From assembly GCF_001518015.1 (NCBI RefSeq), contig NZ_LPUY01000138.1:161784-225783 (forward strand): 64,000 nucleotides of DNA. Direction: 5' to 3'. The notes beneath the pieces are model-generated. The model was not told the origin of the DNA, searched no databases, and saw only the letters and a list, made by a program, of their open reading frames with translations. The stretch is from Tritonibacter horizontis. Lineage in GTDB: Bacteria > Pseudomonadota > Alphaproteobacteria > Rhodobacterales > Rhodobacteraceae. Made by a program: the position numbers and the translations under genes. Below, in pieces: positions 1 through 9,518 of the stretch (the stretch's first letter is position 1; every line of letters begins with the position of its first letter).

Positions 1-2
1 CC

Positions 3-209
3 TGGAACGAGGCCTTCTGGACCTTGAACCTGACCGCAGCCAAGGCGGCCCCGCTCACCGCATTTATCGCCAGCTATTCCAGCCCCGAAGGCCTGTTTTA
101 CGCAAAACTCAGCGCCGCCTCCACCATGGCCATCGCGCCGATCCTGATCCTTGGCTGGTTCAGCCAGAAACAACTTGTGCGCGGCCTGACCTTTGGCGCT
201 GTGAAATAA
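3..209 (+). CDS. Carbohydrate (polyol) ABC transporter permease, C-terminal end only
   Basis: This is the last 68 codons of an integral-membrane permease of the MalG/SmoG type; the 5' part lies outside the window, so no start is visible. The fragment reads WNEAFWTLNL, then a soluble stretch, then one hydrophobic segment (about AIAPILILGWF) and ends in QKQLVRGLTFGAVK. The closing LVRGLTFGAVK-type tail is typical of MalG-like inner-membrane subunits of sugar importers (family knowledge). It stops 12 bp before the ATPase gene, so the two are in one operon. Given the sorbitol and mannitol dehydrogenases that follow, the likely substrate is a hexitol and the likely name smoG (inference). The fragment is too short to exclude another sugar permease. 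Confidence 0.85.
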   Translation, partial: WNEAFWTLNLTAAKAAPLTAFIASYSSPEGLFYAKLSAASTMAIAPILILGWFSQKQLVRGLTFGAVK

Positions 210-221
210 GGACAAAGACTT

Positions 222-1229
222 ATGGGACGTATTACTCTCGACAAAGTGACCAAGAGCTTTGGCACGGCGCAGGTCATCCCGCCCCTGGACCTGACCATCG
301 AAGACGGCGAATTCACCGTTTTTGTCGGCCCCTCTGGCTGCGGCAAATCCACTCTTTTGCGGCTGATTGCCGGGCTTGAGGATGTCTCCTCGGGGCAGAT
401 CCGCATCGACGGCGAAGACGCAACCATGACGCCGCCCGCAAAACGCGGCCTGTCCATGGTGTTCCAATCCTATGCGCTCTACCCGCATATGTCGGTGCGC
501 AAGAACATCGCCTTTCCGATGCGCATGGCCAAAATGCCGCAAGAGGAACAGGACCGGCGGATCGAAGCCGCCGCGAAGGCGCTCAATCTGACCGACTACC
601 TCGAACGCCGTCCTGGCCAGCTGTCTGGTGGCCAACGCCAGCGGGTTGCCATTGGCCGGGCCATCGTGCGTGAACCTTCCGCGTTTCTCTTTGACGAACC
701 GCTCTCGAACCTCGACGCGGCGCTGCGTGTGGGTATGCGGATGGAGATCTCCGAGCTGCATAAAAAGCTCGCGACAACAATGATCTACGTCACCCACGAC
801 CAGGTCGAAGCGATGACCATGGCCGACAAGATCGTGGTGTTGCGGGCCGGCTATGTGGAACAGGTCGGCTCGCCGTTGGATCTTTACCGCGCTCCGCGCA
901 ACCTCTTTGTGGCGGGCTTCATCGGTTCGCCCAAGATGAACTTTATCGAAGGTCCCGAGGCCGCGAAATACGACGCCCACACCATCGGCGTGCGCCCGGA
1001 GCATATCTCCATCAGTGCCGATGAAGGTCCCTGGTCCGGCGTCGTTGGTGTCTCCGAACACCTCGGGTCCGATACGTTTTTCCACATCCATGACACGGGC
1101 CTGGCGGAGACCATTACCGTGCGGGCCGACGGCGAGGTGAGTTTTCATCACGGCGACCGGGTTCATCTGACCCCGCGCACCGATGTCATCCACCGGTTCG
1201 ACACCGCAGGTCTGAGGATCAATCAATGA
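222..1229 (+). CDS. smoK: Polyol ABC transporter ATP-binding protein
   Basis: Cytoplasmic ATPase that powers sugar or polyol import (MalK/UgpC/SmoK family, 335 aa, normal length about 330-370). Visible motifs are Walker [10 protein letters not shown] at residues 36-44, the Q-loop near Q82, the ABC signature LSGGQ at 134-138 and Walker B FLFDEP at 155-160, with the D-loop SNLD right after. Residues after about 235 form the MalK-type regulatory (TOBE/OB) region with the conserved GVRPEH motif. The gene follows the permease by 12 bp and overlaps the next gene by 4 bp (ATGA), so it is translationally coupled. Substrate choice (sorbitol/mannitol) is inferred from the two downstream dehydrogenases; the ATPase sequence alone cannot decide it. 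Confidence 0.92.
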   Translation: MGRITLDKVTKSFGTAQVIPPLDLTIEDGEFTVFVGPSGCGKSTLLRLIAGLEDVSSGQIRIDGEDATMTPPAKRGLSMVFQSYALYPHMSVRKNIAFPMRMAKMPQEEQDRRIEAAAKALNLTDYLERRPGQLSGGQRQRVAIGRAIVREPSAFLFDEPLSNLDAALRVGMRMEISELHKKLATTMIYVTHDQVEAMTMADKIVVLRAGYVEQVGSPLDLYRAPRNLFVAGFIGSPKMNFIEGPEAAKYDAHTIGVRPEHISISADEGPWSGVVGVSEHLGSDTFFHIHDTGLAETITVRADGEVSFHHGDRVHLTPRTDVIHRFDTAGLRINQ

Positions 1230-1996
1230 GGCTAGACGGCAAGACCGCCTTGATTACAGGCGCGGCGCGCGGCATCGGCAGGGCCTTTGCGGAGGCCTAC
1301 GTCCGCGAGGGCGCTCAGGTTGCAATCGCCGATATCGACATCCAGCGCGCCCAGGCCACCGCCAAGGAAATCGGCCCGGCCGCAATCGCAGTGGAATTGG
1401 ATGTGGCGCGTCAGGACAGCATCGACGCGGCGGTGTCCACGACGGTTGAAAGCCTGGGCCGGATAGATGTTCTGATCAACAACGCCGCCGTTTTCACCGC
1501 CGCCCCTATCGTCGAGATCACCCGCGAGGATTTCGACCGGACCTTCGAGATCAACGTCTCTGGCACCCTGTTCACGATGAAAGCCGTCGCCAAACATATG
1601 ATCGCGCGTGGCGGCGGTGGCAAAATCATCAATATGGCCAGCCAGGCCGGTCGGCGTGGCGAGGCCCTGGTCGGCGTATACTGCGCGTCCAAGGCGGCGA
1701 TCATCAGCCTGACCCAATCGGCGGGCCTGAACCTGATCACGCATGGGATCAATGTCAACGCGATCGCTCCCGGCGTCGTGGACGGGGAACATTGGGACGG
1801 TGTCGACGCCTTCTTTGCAAAATATGAAAACAAGGCCCCCGGCCAGAAAAAGCGCGAAGTGGGCGACGCCGTCCCCTTTGGCCGCATGGGGACAGCGGCA
1901 GACCTGACGGGAATGGCGGTGTTTCTGGCCAGCTCCGACGCTGATTATGTCGTGGCGCAGACCTACAATGTTGACGGCGGGAACTGGTTGAACTGA
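1226..1996 (+). CDS. smoS: Sorbitol dehydrogenase (short-chain dehydrogenase, SmoS/PolS type)
   Basis: Classical short-chain dehydrogenase of 256 aa that should oxidise D-glucitol to D-fructose with NAD. The Rossmann glycine motif TGAARGIG is at residues 11-18, NNAA at 85-88, the catalytic Ser at 139 (NMASQ), Tyr at 152 and Lys at 156 (YCASK). The stretch from the catalytic loop to the C-terminus ([27 protein letters not shown] and the NVDGGNW end) closely resembles the Rhodobacter sphaeroides SmoS protein as I remember it. The start ATG overlaps the smoK stop by 4 bp and the gene overlaps mtlK by 1 bp (TGATG). The position between smoK and mtlK matches the R. sphaeroides smo operon order (established knowledge). 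Confidence 0.9.
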   Translation: MRLDGKTALITGAARGIGRAFAEAYVREGAQVAIADIDIQRAQATAKEIGPAAIAVELDVARQDSIDAAVSTTVESLGRIDVLINNAAVFTAAPIVEITREDFDRTFEINVSGTLFTMKAVAKHMIARGGGGKIINMASQAGRRGEALVGVYCASKAAIISLTQSAGLNLITHGINVNAIAPGVVDGEHWDGVDAFFAKYENKAPGQKKREVGDAVPFGRMGTAADLTGMAVFLASSDADYVVAQTYNVDGGNWLN

Positions 1997-3492
1997 TGAC
2001 TACTCACCCCCATCCCCCCATCCCGCTGACCAACGCCACGCTCGTCGACCTGCCGGACGCGATTGCCCGCCCCCAATACGACCGCAGCACCTTGACGCCC
2101 GGCATCGTCCACATCGGTCTTGGAAACTTCCACCGTGCTCACCAATCCTGGTATCTGCATCGGCTGATGCAACAGGGCGACGCGCTGGATTGGGCCATTC
2201 TGGGCGCCGGCGTTCGTGCCTATGACGCGACCATGCGTGAGAAACTTCTGGCGCAGGACGGATTGACGACATTGATCGAATTGTCGCCAGAAGCCACCAA
2301 GGCCGAGGTCGTCGGCTCCATGATCGACTACCTTCCCATCGAAGATGACAACGGTGCCCTCATCGCCGCCATGTCCCGCAAGGAAATCCGCATCGTCGCG
2401 CTGACGGTAACGGAAGGTGGCTACTACCAGGACCCGGTGACGGCCGCCTTCAATGCGACCGATCCGGATATTTGCCATGACATTGCCCACCCGGACCGCC
2501 CCCGCACGGCGTTTGGCGCAATTGTGGCAGCGCTGGCGCGTCGCCGGACCGCCGGAGACGGCCCTTTTACCGTGCAAAGCTGCGACAACCTGCAAGGCAA
2601 CGGCACGATCACCCGTCAGACCATTCTCGGCTTGGCCCGCGCCATGGATGCAGATCTCGCGGAGTGGATCGAACAGCAGGTCAGCTTTCCCAATTCGATG
2701 GTCGATTGCATCGTGCCCGCCACCGGCCCGGCTGAAATCACCCGCGCCGAACAATGCGGCATTGCCGACCTGGCTCCGGTGACACATGAACCCTTCCGGC
2801 AATGGGTCATCGAAGACGACTTCTGCGCGGGACGCCCGGACTGGGACAAGGTTGGGGCGACCTTCACCGATGCGGTGCATGACTATGAAACCATGAAGAT
2901 CCGCATACTGAATGCCGGCCATCAGGTCATCGCAAATGCCGGCGAGCTATTGTCCCGCACAACCATAGCAGATTGCATGAGCGACGCCGACATCGCGGGC
3001 CTGTTCCACAAGGTCCAGGCCGAGGAAATCGCACCCTATGTCAAAGCCGTGCCGGAAATCACGCCATCGGCATACATCAGCCTGATTGCCAGCCGGTTTT
3101 CCAACCCGGCAATCCGCGACACAACCCGCCGGGTGGCCTTTGACGGCTCGTCGCGTCACACCGGTTTCATCCTGCCGATCCTGCGGGATGCGCTGGCAGC
3201 CGGGGGGCCGGTGTCTGGCCTTGCCCTGGTCGAAGCGCTCTGGGCCCGCATGTGCGCCGGGACCCGTGACGATGGCAGTGTGATCGAACCCAACGACCCC
3301 AAGTGGGACGAGCTGAACGCCGTCGCAATCGCCGCCAAAACGCAACCGGAGCTTTGGCTGGCGCAATCGGATCTCTATGGCGCGTTCACGGCCAATTCCA
3401 GTTTCACACTGGCATTTGAAAACTGGCTGGCACTGCTCTGGCAGGACGGCACCCGCGCCACCCTGCGCAACTATCTCGACGATCTGCTGTAG
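1996..3492 (+). CDS. mtlK: Mannitol 2-dehydrogenase (long-chain polyol dehydrogenase)
   Basis: Member of the mannitol dehydrogenase family (498 aa, family about 480-500), which oxidises D-mannitol to D-fructose with NAD. The N-terminal nucleotide-binding motif GIVHIGLGNFHRAHQ lies near residue 35, followed by the helical substrate domain with the catalytic-lysine signature KIRILNAGHQ near residue 300. The start overlaps the stop of smoS (TGATG), showing one operon. In R. sphaeroides a kinase gene (xylB) usually follows; here a perfect hairpin terminator follows after 19 bp, so the operon ends at this gene. D-arabinitol could also be a substrate. Confidence 0.9.
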   Translation: MTTHPHPPIPLTNATLVDLPDAIARPQYDRSTLTPGIVHIGLGNFHRAHQSWYLHRLMQQGDALDWAILGAGVRAYDATMREKLLAQDGLTTLIELSPEATKAEVVGSMIDYLPIEDDNGALIAAMSRKEIRIVALTVTEGGYYQDPVTAAFNATDPDICHDIAHPDRPRTAFGAIVAALARRRTAGDGPFTVQSCDNLQGNGTITRQTILGLARAMDADLAEWIEQQVSFPNSMVDCIVPATGPAEITRAEQCGIADLAPVTHEPFRQWVIEDDFCAGRPDWDKVGATFTDAVHDYETMKIRILNAGHQVIANAGELLSRTTIADCMSDADIAGLFHKVQAEEIAPYVKAVPEITPSAYISLIASRFSNPAIRDTTRRVAFDGSSRHTGFILPILRDALAAGGPVSGLALVEALWARMCAGTRDDGSVIEPNDPKWDELNAVAIAAKTQPELWLAQSDLYGAFTANSSFTLAFENWLALLWQDGTRATLRNYLDDLL

Positions 3493-3511
3493 TCAGCGCG
3501 AAAACAAAACA

Positions 3512-3549
3512 GCCAGCTGCCCGCATTCCGGGCAGCTGGCGATTTTTTG
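3512..3549 (+). terminator. Rho-independent terminator of the polyol operon
   Basis: A perfect 12-bp stem GCCAGCTGCCCG / CGGGCAGCTGGC with a 5-nt loop (CATTC) is followed at once by GATTTTTTG. It sits 19 bp after the mtlK stop, so it should end transcription of the smo operon before galU. Confidence 0.93.
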
Positions 3550-3670
3550 CCGCAGTGTTTGGGTGTCGGGTGAAATTCGTCTATCATTTCCAGTCAATTG
3601 CCACAGGCCCGTAACAAGGCCTTATTATGCAGGTGCAGAATCTGTACCCAAATTTTTCTGGAGTGTCGCT

Positions 3671-4564
3671 ATGCGCAAGAAGGTCACCAAAGCAATTTTC
3701 CCGGTTGCCGGACTTGGAACCCGGTTTCTGCCCGCAACCAAATCCGTTCCCAAGGAGATCATGACGCTGGTGGACCGCCCGTTGGTTCAATACGCCATCG
3801 ACGAGGCCCGCGCGGCCGGGATCAAAGAGTTCATTTTCGTCACCTCGCGCGGCAAAGGCGCGCTGGAAGATTACTTTGACCATTCGCCCGTCCTGGAGCA
3901 AGAGCTGCGCAAGAAGGGCAAGGATGAGCTACTGGACATCCTCAAGGACACCAATATGGACTCCGGCGCGATCGCCTATATCCGCCAGCATCAGGCGCTT
4001 GGCCTCGGGCATGCGGTCTGGTGCGCGCGCCGCCTGATCGCCAACGAACCCTTTGCCGTTATCCTGCCCGATGACGTGATCGCGGCTGAAAAACCCTGCC
4101 TGCAGCAGATGATCGAAGCCTATGAAGAGACCGGTGGCAATATGGTTGCAGCGATGGAAGTGGCGCCGGAACAGGCGTCATCCTACGGGGTGCTTGATGT
4201 CAAAGAGGACATGGGCAAGATCGTTTCCGTCGCCGGAATGGTGGAAAAACCAAAAGCCGGAGAAGCCCCGTCCAATCTGGCGGTCATCGGGCGTTACATT
4301 CTGACCCCGTCGGTAATGAAGAACCTAAAACAATTGAAAAAGGGATCTGGCGGCGAGATCCAGCTGACCGACGCAATCGCGCAGAACATCGGCCAGGAAG
4401 ACCCGGTTTACGGCTATCGATTTGAAGGCAAACGCTTTGACTGCGGCTCCAAGGCCGGGTTCCTGCGGGCGACGGTCGCCTTTGCCTTGGCGCGCGACGA
4501 TCTGCGCGACGACCTGATGGCCTATGTCAACAACATCGCCCTGAACGCCAGCGCTGCCGAATAG
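3671..4564 (+). CDS. galU: UTP-glucose-1-phosphate uridylyltransferase
   Basis: Makes UDP-glucose from UTP and glucose-1-phosphate in the cytoplasm, for envelope polysaccharides and glycosylation. The 297-aa length is normal for bacterial GalU. The nucleotidyltransferase motif AGLGTRFLPATKSVPKE is near residue 13, followed by the DRPLVQYAIDEA segment, VILPDDV near residue 135 and the C-terminal FDCGSKAGFL motif. The open frame extends upstream to 3377, but the family starts at MRKKVTKAIFP, so ATG 3671 with GGAG just upstream is used. It is a single gene behind the polyol-operon terminator with about 120 bp available for its own promoter. Confidence 0.95.
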   Translation: MRKKVTKAIFPVAGLGTRFLPATKSVPKEIMTLVDRPLVQYAIDEARAAGIKEFIFVTSRGKGALEDYFDHSPVLEQELRKKGKDELLDILKDTNMDSGAIAYIRQHQALGLGHAVWCARRLIANEPFAVILPDDVIAAEKPCLQQMIEAYEETGGNMVAAMEVAPEQASSYGVLDVKEDMGKIVSVAGMVEKPKAGEAPSNLAVIGRYILTPSVMKNLKQLKKGSGGEIQLTDAIAQNIGQEDPVYGYRFEGKRFDCGSKAGFLRATVAFALARDDLRDDLMAYVNNIALNASAAE

Positions 4565-4609
4565 CGCCTGACCACAAGCGTTCGCGCCAGAACGTTGGCC
4601 CGCTCTGCC

Positions 4610-5008
4610 TTAGCAGGTCGGGCTGACGTAGGCCTCGGCCAAACCAAGGTCACTCAGCGATTTCAGGGCCGGTTGCGCCTGCGACAGGTGGTCAAGCGAT
4701 TGCGCCAACCCGCTGAGCCGCGGATCTTCCAGCATGAGACAGCGCTGGCGGACATGTCCTGACGCATCGCAGGTCGACTGGCATCGCCAACCGGCGCTCC
4801 GGTCCATCACGCTTTGTCCCCGCGTGCGCGCACGGGGCTGCAGATGCAATATGGCCTCGGGCGACCACTGCCCTTCCGCGCCTGTTGCGTTGGATTGGGG
4901 CAACCGGGCGTCTGTGGCGGAACCAAGCGCCGCGGCGGTGCAGACCGTCCAGGCCAGGACCTGCATCCGTTTGCCAATGCGCCTTGCGGCGGGCCGCAAA
5001 ATAGACAT
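4610..5008 (-). CDS. Small exported protein of unknown function
   Basis: A 132-aa frame starting at ATG 5008 with a G-rich binding site (GGTGGGG) upstream; the open frame reaches 11 codons further, to 5041. The N-terminus reads MSILRPAARRIGKRMQVLAW, a basic region followed by a hydrophobic run ending near ALGSATDA, which looks like a Sec signal peptide. The mature part has four cysteines (WRCQSTC, RQRCLML and the C-terminal PTC), which could form disulfides in the periplasm. I recognise no family. Several competing minus-strand frames overlap here, so the call is moderate. Confidence 0.45.
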   Translation of the reverse strand: MSILRPAARRIGKRMQVLAWTVCTAAALGSATDARLPQSNATGAEGQWSPEAILHLQPRARTRGQSVMDRSAGWRCQSTCDASGHVRQRCLMLEDPRLSGLAQSLDHLSQAQPALKSLSDLGLAEAYVSPTC

Positions 5009-5195
5009 GTGAACGATCCCCACCCTTGTTGCGCCAAACACCCGTGCCGGCCAAATCTGGCGGCGCTCGCCCCGAAGCCGCCCCTTCGACGTGGTGTCAC
5101 ATTAAAGCAGTCAGGCCTTAAGGTTCACTTGTGAGACCACGGCGACTGGCACCATTTCTTCAAACAACTTTAACAACAGCGGCGCGCCGGGTCCG

Positions 5196-6617
5196 TTAGT
5201 CCAGCGCCAGGGACGGTGTCGCGCCGCTGTCTTCGAGATGCCAGATCGCGCTCCAGCGTCCTTGGCTCCGCTTCAGCTCCAGAAAATTCCGCTCGGCTGT
5301 GTAGCGGTGGCGCTGCCCGGGCAAGGGATGGATCCGGATCGGATATCCTTTGACCGGCGCGTCGCCAAGCCCGGCCAGGGTCCCCAGACTGCGCGCATAG
5401 CCCTTTGGCGGCGCGCGGTGAGCAATGCCCGAGGCCACCAGTTGATGGATGCGGCTGTCTGCGCTGCCCATTTCGGCGCGGGTTGCCAGATGTATCTCGC
5501 CAGAGAGCACCGTGACCGGCGCGCGCTGACGCCATTTCAGCGCCTGTTTCAGCATTCTGGCCCATTCCTCGCGATGTGCCCGGCTTTGCCATTGGTCCCG
5601 CAGGTCGTCTTCGTATTTCTGCATCCACGGGATCACCAGCATGAACCGTTCGACCAGGGACAAGCGCGGCCCCAACAGCGGCACGCTGGAGATCACAAAC
5701 GTATGTGTCTCGCCGGGGGACATGGCTTGGGTCGCGGACCAGCCATTGGCCCCCATGACCCGACGACGCCCCCGTTCGGCCCGCAAATCCGGGGCCAGAA
5801 ACTGCACCCCCGGCAGGCCCCGTTCCCAGGACAGCGAGGTCCCGCTGGCGTCAAGAAAGAGATCGGGGATATCCGCCTCTGTCGCGGCATGCTGGAACAA
5901 CAGATACATTTCGCGGGCGACGCGGAACAGGCATTGGCCTACCTCGGAATAGGTCCGGCTTCGGTACAGGGACCCCCAGCCATCGCAGATGTCATGGTCG
6001 TCCCAGATCGCGAGCGTCGGCACCCGCGACATGATCCAGGCCGGGGACTCGCCAAACAACGCCTGGACATAGCGTTCCGCAAAGCGCTGGCGCAGATGAT
6101 CGGCCAGATCTTCCAGATCGGCGGCGGAGTGCGGCCGCTCCACCTTGTCCGGCCATTGATCGCTCAGGGGATGGCCCTGGGTGGCTTCATCGGCATAGAT
6201 CTGATCGCCGCCCTGCAACAACAGGGCAAAGGGCGCCTTTTTATGGCTTTCGCACATCCGGGCCCACATGGCGTTGCGCTCGTCCTCGTCCCGATCCAGA
6301 TCGCCCTCTTCCTCGCCGTTGCAGGACAGGAACGCGATCCGAAGATCGTCTGTCAGCTCGGTCTGAACCGGATAGACCTCGCCGCCATAACTATAGCCGC
6401 CCGCGCCCTCCGGCAGCGTGAAGTCAAACCGCCAGATCGCATTGCGCCCGATCTCGCGCAGGCAACTGGGGTCGTGATCCGTTCCATCCGCCCGGAGCGT
6501 CTTGGGGGCTTCGCCAATCGGCAACAGAACCAGCGCCGCCAGTTTCAGCACCCCGTCGTCATACCCTCGATAATAGAGAATGGGCCCCAGTCGCGCTGCC
6601 CCGAATTCTGCCGTCAT
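5196..6617 (-). CDS. PhoD-like metallophosphatase family protein
   Basis: A 473-aa protein with the metal-binding blocks of PhoD-type calcineurin-like phosphoesterases: LQGGDQIYAD near residue 135, IWDDHDICDGWG near 205, and SGEIHLAT near 370, each carrying the Asp/His/Asn-type ligands expected of a binuclear centre. Classical secreted PhoD has a Tat signal; this protein starts MTAEFGAARLGPILYYRG without a signal peptide or transmembrane run, so it is probably cytoplasmic (seen in sequence). The likely role is hydrolysis of a phosphodiester or phosphomonoester, with the substrate unknown. The start at ATG 6617 has GAGAG upstream. It is divergent from the malonyl-CoA synthetase gene. Confidence 0.8.
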   Translation of the reverse strand: MTAEFGAARLGPILYYRGYDDGVLKLAALVLLPIGEAPKTLRADGTDHDPSCLREIGRNAIWRFDFTLPEGAGGYSYGGEVYPVQTELTDDLRIAFLSCNGEEEGDLDRDEDERNAMWARMCESHKKAPFALLLQGGDQIYADEATQGHPLSDQWPDKVERPHSAADLEDLADHLRQRFAERYVQALFGESPAWIMSRVPTLAIWDDHDICDGWGSLYRSRTYSEVGQCLFRVAREMYLLFQHAATEADIPDLFLDASGTSLSWERGLPGVQFLAPDLRAERGRRRVMGANGWSATQAMSPGETHTFVISSVPLLGPRLSLVERFMLVIPWMQKYEDDLRDQWQSRAHREEWARMLKQALKWRQRAPVTVLSGEIHLATRAEMGSADSRIHQLVASGIAHRAPPKGYARSLGTLAGLGDAPVKGYPIRIHPLPGQRHRYTAERNFLELKRSQGRWSAIWHLEDSGATPSLALD

Positions 6618-6813
6618 TTGTTATCTCTCTGCTTATGGGTTGCGTCGATCGACCGGATCCCTCCATCAATCAGACATATGCGTTTTGCAAGACGGTCAGA
6701 CGTTTTGAAACCGGGCGCGCCCGGCCCGAGCTGGACGAGGGCTTTACCCGGCTTTCATTTTTGCCCAGAAACAAAGACGGATCCGCCCTTTTCCAAGCCC
6801 AAGGTCTTTGGTC

Positions 6814-8328
6814 ATGCCTAATTTGCTCTATGATACGCTCTTTGGTCGCCACACCAACTCCGACGCGCCCTTTCTGTTCCGGCCCGGCACGCAAGAGCTG
6901 ACCTATCGACGCTTCCTCGCCCAAAGCGCGCAGTTTGCGCATGCGTTGGAGGAAGTCGGCGTCCAGAAGGGCGACAGGGTTGCCGTGCAGATACCCAAAT
7001 CCGCCGAAGCGCTGGCCCTTTATGCCGCCTGCGCTGCCAAGGGGGCAATTTTTCTGCCTCTCAATACCGCCTATACCACGTCAGAAGTAACCTATTTTGT
7101 CGAGGACAGCGGCGCCACCCTGTTGGTTGTCGACCCTGAGCGGGCCGAGGCCCTGCAACCGCTGGCGCGCTCCTCAGGCGCGCAGCTGCTGACCTTGGGC
7201 GCATCGGGCGAAGGCAGCTTGCCCGCGCGCGCGGCTGACAAGCCAGAGCAATATCAACCCGTTGACCGCAGCGCCGACGATCTGGCGGCGTTTCTCTATA
7301 CCTCCGGGACCACCGGGCGCTCCAAGGGCGCAATGCTGACACAGGGCAATCTATTGTCCAATGCCCAAACGCTTGTGGATCTGTGGCGGTTCAGCCGCGA
7401 CGATGTCTTGCTTCATGCGCTGCCGATCTTTCACACGCACGGCCTGTTTGTGGCGACCAATGTGATGCTGCTGGCGGGCGGGGCGATGATCCTTTTGCCC
7501 GGATTTGACAGTGACGCGATGATCCGGAACCTGCCGAATGCGACCGCAATGATGGGCGTGCCAACCTTCTATACCCGGCTCCTGGACGATCCGCGATTTG
7601 ATCGCGACCTGGTGGCGGGCATGCGGCTCTTTGTGTCTGGTTCTGCGCCCCTGTTGTCCGCGACCCATGAAACCTTCGAAGCGCGCACCGGTCACCGTAT
7701 TCTGGAACGTTATGGCATGACCGAGACCAACATGAACACATCCAACCCCTACGACGGCGACCGCCGCGCCGGCACCGTGGGTCTTCCCCTGCCGGAGGTG
7801 GAGCTTCAAATCTGTGATCCCGACACCGGTGCCGTCCTGCCCAGCGGCGCGGTCGGCGTCATCGAAGTGCGCGGCCCCAACGTGTTCAAAGGCTATTGGA
7901 ACATGCCAGAGAAGACCGCCGAAGAATTGCGCGACACGGGTTTTTTCATCACCGGTGATCTCGGCCAGTTAAGTGATGATGGTTATTTGACAATCGTGGG
8001 CCGCAGCAAGGATCTGATCATTTCTGGCGGCTACAACATCTACCCCAAAGAAGTTGAACAGGTGCTGGACAGGCTGCCCGGCGTTCTGGAAAGCGCGGTG
8101 ATCGGCGCGCCGCATCCCGATTTTGGCGAGGGTGTCGTGGCCGTTCTTGTTCCCAAACCGGGCGTGGAAATTGACCTGGACGCCATCTGGGCGGGGCTGC
8201 GCGACGCGCTGGCGAAGTACAAGCAACCCAAGGTGATCGAGGTCACATCCGCGCTGCCGCGCAACACTATGGGCAAGGTGCAGAAAAACCTGCTCCGGGC
8301 GCGTTTCGACGGCGCGTTTACCGGCTGA
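6814..8328 (+). CDS. matB: Malonyl-CoA synthetase (malonate-CoA ligase, ANL superfamily)
   Basis: AMP-forming acyl-CoA synthetase of 504 aa, close to the length of MatB, which activates malonate with ATP and CoA. The phosphate loop YTSGTTGRSKGA begins at Tyr162, the A5 motif ERYGMTETNM is near residue 305, the hinge region GYLTIVGRSKDLIISGGYN near 395, and the catalytic-lysine end PRNTMGKVQKN near 485. The N-terminal PNLLYDTLFGRH matches the opening of MatB proteins. A TTG two codons upstream (6808) is in frame, but ATG 6814 is better placed after AAGG. No malonyl-CoA decarboxylase gene, a frequent neighbour, is in the window; malonate is therefore the best but not the only substrate. Confidence 0.82.
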   Translation: MPNLLYDTLFGRHTNSDAPFLFRPGTQELTYRRFLAQSAQFAHALEEVGVQKGDRVAVQIPKSAEALALYAACAAKGAIFLPLNTAYTTSEVTYFVEDSGATLLVVDPERAEALQPLARSSGAQLLTLGASGEGSLPARAADKPEQYQPVDRSADDLAAFLYTSGTTGRSKGAMLTQGNLLSNAQTLVDLWRFSRDDVLLHALPIFHTHGLFVATNVMLLAGGAMILLPGFDSDAMIRNLPNATAMMGVPTFYTRLLDDPRFDRDLVAGMRLFVSGSAPLLSATHETFEARTGHRILERYGMTETNMNTSNPYDGDRRAGTVGLPLPEVELQICDPDTGAVLPSGAVGVIEVRGPNVFKGYWNMPEKTAEELRDTGFFITGDLGQLSDDGYLTIVGRSKDLIISGGYNIYPKEVEQVLDRLPGVLESAVIGAPHPDFGEGVVAVLVPKPGVEIDLDAIWAGLRDALAKYKQPKVIEVTSALPRNTMGKVQKNLLRARFDGAFTG

Positions 8329-8444
8329 GGTTGCCCTGAGCCTCCGGGCCTCGCCTCAGTCGTCGCCCCTGTCGTCGCCCCGCGCCATTTCCGCCTTGCC
8401 GTCCTTGCCATCAGGCGCCAGACGGCAAGGTCCAATCAGGGGCG

Positions 8445-9131
8445 TCAGACGACATCGACCCGCAATGCTGCAAGGGGATCACAGGTCACCTCCAGCACAT
8501 CTCCGTGTTGGACCGGACCAACACCCGATGGCGTGCCGGTCAGGATGACATCGCCTGCCGCCAGCCTGTAGTAGCGCGACAGATGCGCGATCATTTCAGG
8601 GATTTTCCAGATCATCTGGTTCAGGTCACCCTGCTGTCGGATCTCACCATTCACGCGCAGCGTCAGCGCTCCGCTGGTGGGGTGCGACGCACCGCGAACC
8701 GGCGTCAGCGGCGCCACTGGCGCGGAAGATTCAAATGATTTTCCAATCTCCCACGGTCGCCCAGCCTTCTTGGCAACCGCTTGCAGGTCGCGCCGGGTCA
8801 TGTCGAGCGCCAGACCATAGCCCCAGACATGATCAAGCGCGTCCGCTTCGGGGATGTCGGTTCCGCCCCGGCCCAGAGCGACCAGCATTTCCGCTTCGTG
8901 ATGCACATCGGTGCTCATCACCGGATAGGGAAACCGGCCAGAGGCGTCGAGGGAGTCTGGGGATTTCTGGAAAAAGAACGGCGGTTCACGGTCAGGATCA
9001 TGACCCATTTCCACTGCGTGGGCCGCATAGTTACGCCCGATGCAGTAAACCCGGCGCACCGGAAAGAGCGCCTCGCTGCCCGCGACGGGAATTGCCGCCT
9101 GCGGGGGCGGAGTGATGACGTAGTTGGACAT
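8445..9131 (-). CDS. Fumarylacetoacetate hydrolase family protein
   Basis: A 228-aa single-domain FAH-fold enzyme, likely cleaving a C-C bond in an acylpyruvate such as fumarylpyruvate or acylpyruvate in aromatic or amino-acid breakdown. Family motifs are visible: VYCIGRNYAAHAVEMG near residue 30, FFFQKSPDSL near 52, HHEAEMLVALGRGG near 75 carrying the metal-binding Glu, and VILTGTPSGVGPV near 195. The open frame runs to 9206, but ATG 9131 with AAAGGAACG upstream gives the family-like N-terminus MSNYVITPPPQ. It stands alone, with no pathway neighbours, so the exact substrate is not determined. Confidence 0.85.
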   Translation of the reverse strand: MSNYVITPPPQAAIPVAGSEALFPVRRVYCIGRNYAAHAVEMGHDPDREPPFFFQKSPDSLDASGRFPYPVMSTDVHHEAEMLVALGRGGTDIPEADALDHVWGYGLALDMTRRDLQAVAKKAGRPWEIGKSFESSAPVAPLTPVRGASHPTSGALTLRVNGEIRQQGDLNQMIWKIPEMIAHLSRYYRLAAGDVILTGTPSGVGPVQHGDVLEVTCDPLAALRVDVV

Positions 9132-9518
9132 GCAACGTTCCTTTTTTGCGTCTTGCAAGGTGATACCCGCTTCGCTCCCCCGCGCCAAGCGGAGCACGCA
9201 CAACACCGCAGCATCGCGGCAAAAACGCCGAAAACATCAATTCCCCGAAATCCGAAAAATCATCCTTAGGTTGAATTTCGATCTAAAGGTTTGCCGCTCA
9301 GCCTCCGTCACCCTAAGAACCGTCGCGGATCAGATTACATCGCATTTTCTCCGCCGGTCCCCTCCGCCTCTGACCAAGGACCGACCTCTAGTGCACAAAA
9401 AATACGCGCTTCTTACGCAAAATAGGCATAATGTGATAAAATGCAGGTGCCCGTCATTTGCCTCTCGCTGTTGGCGTCCTAAGCTTTGTGTAAGGCCCGA
9501 ACAGTAAAGAGGCGTCTC
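9132..9518. other. Divergent intergenic region
   Basis: Region of 387 bp between the FAH-family gene (minus) and the glucosylglycerate module (plus). It is relatively AT-rich from about 9395 to 9445 and contains CATAAT at 9427-9432, a possible -10 box, but no convincing -35 box or operator. No gene is supported here. Confidence 0.4.
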
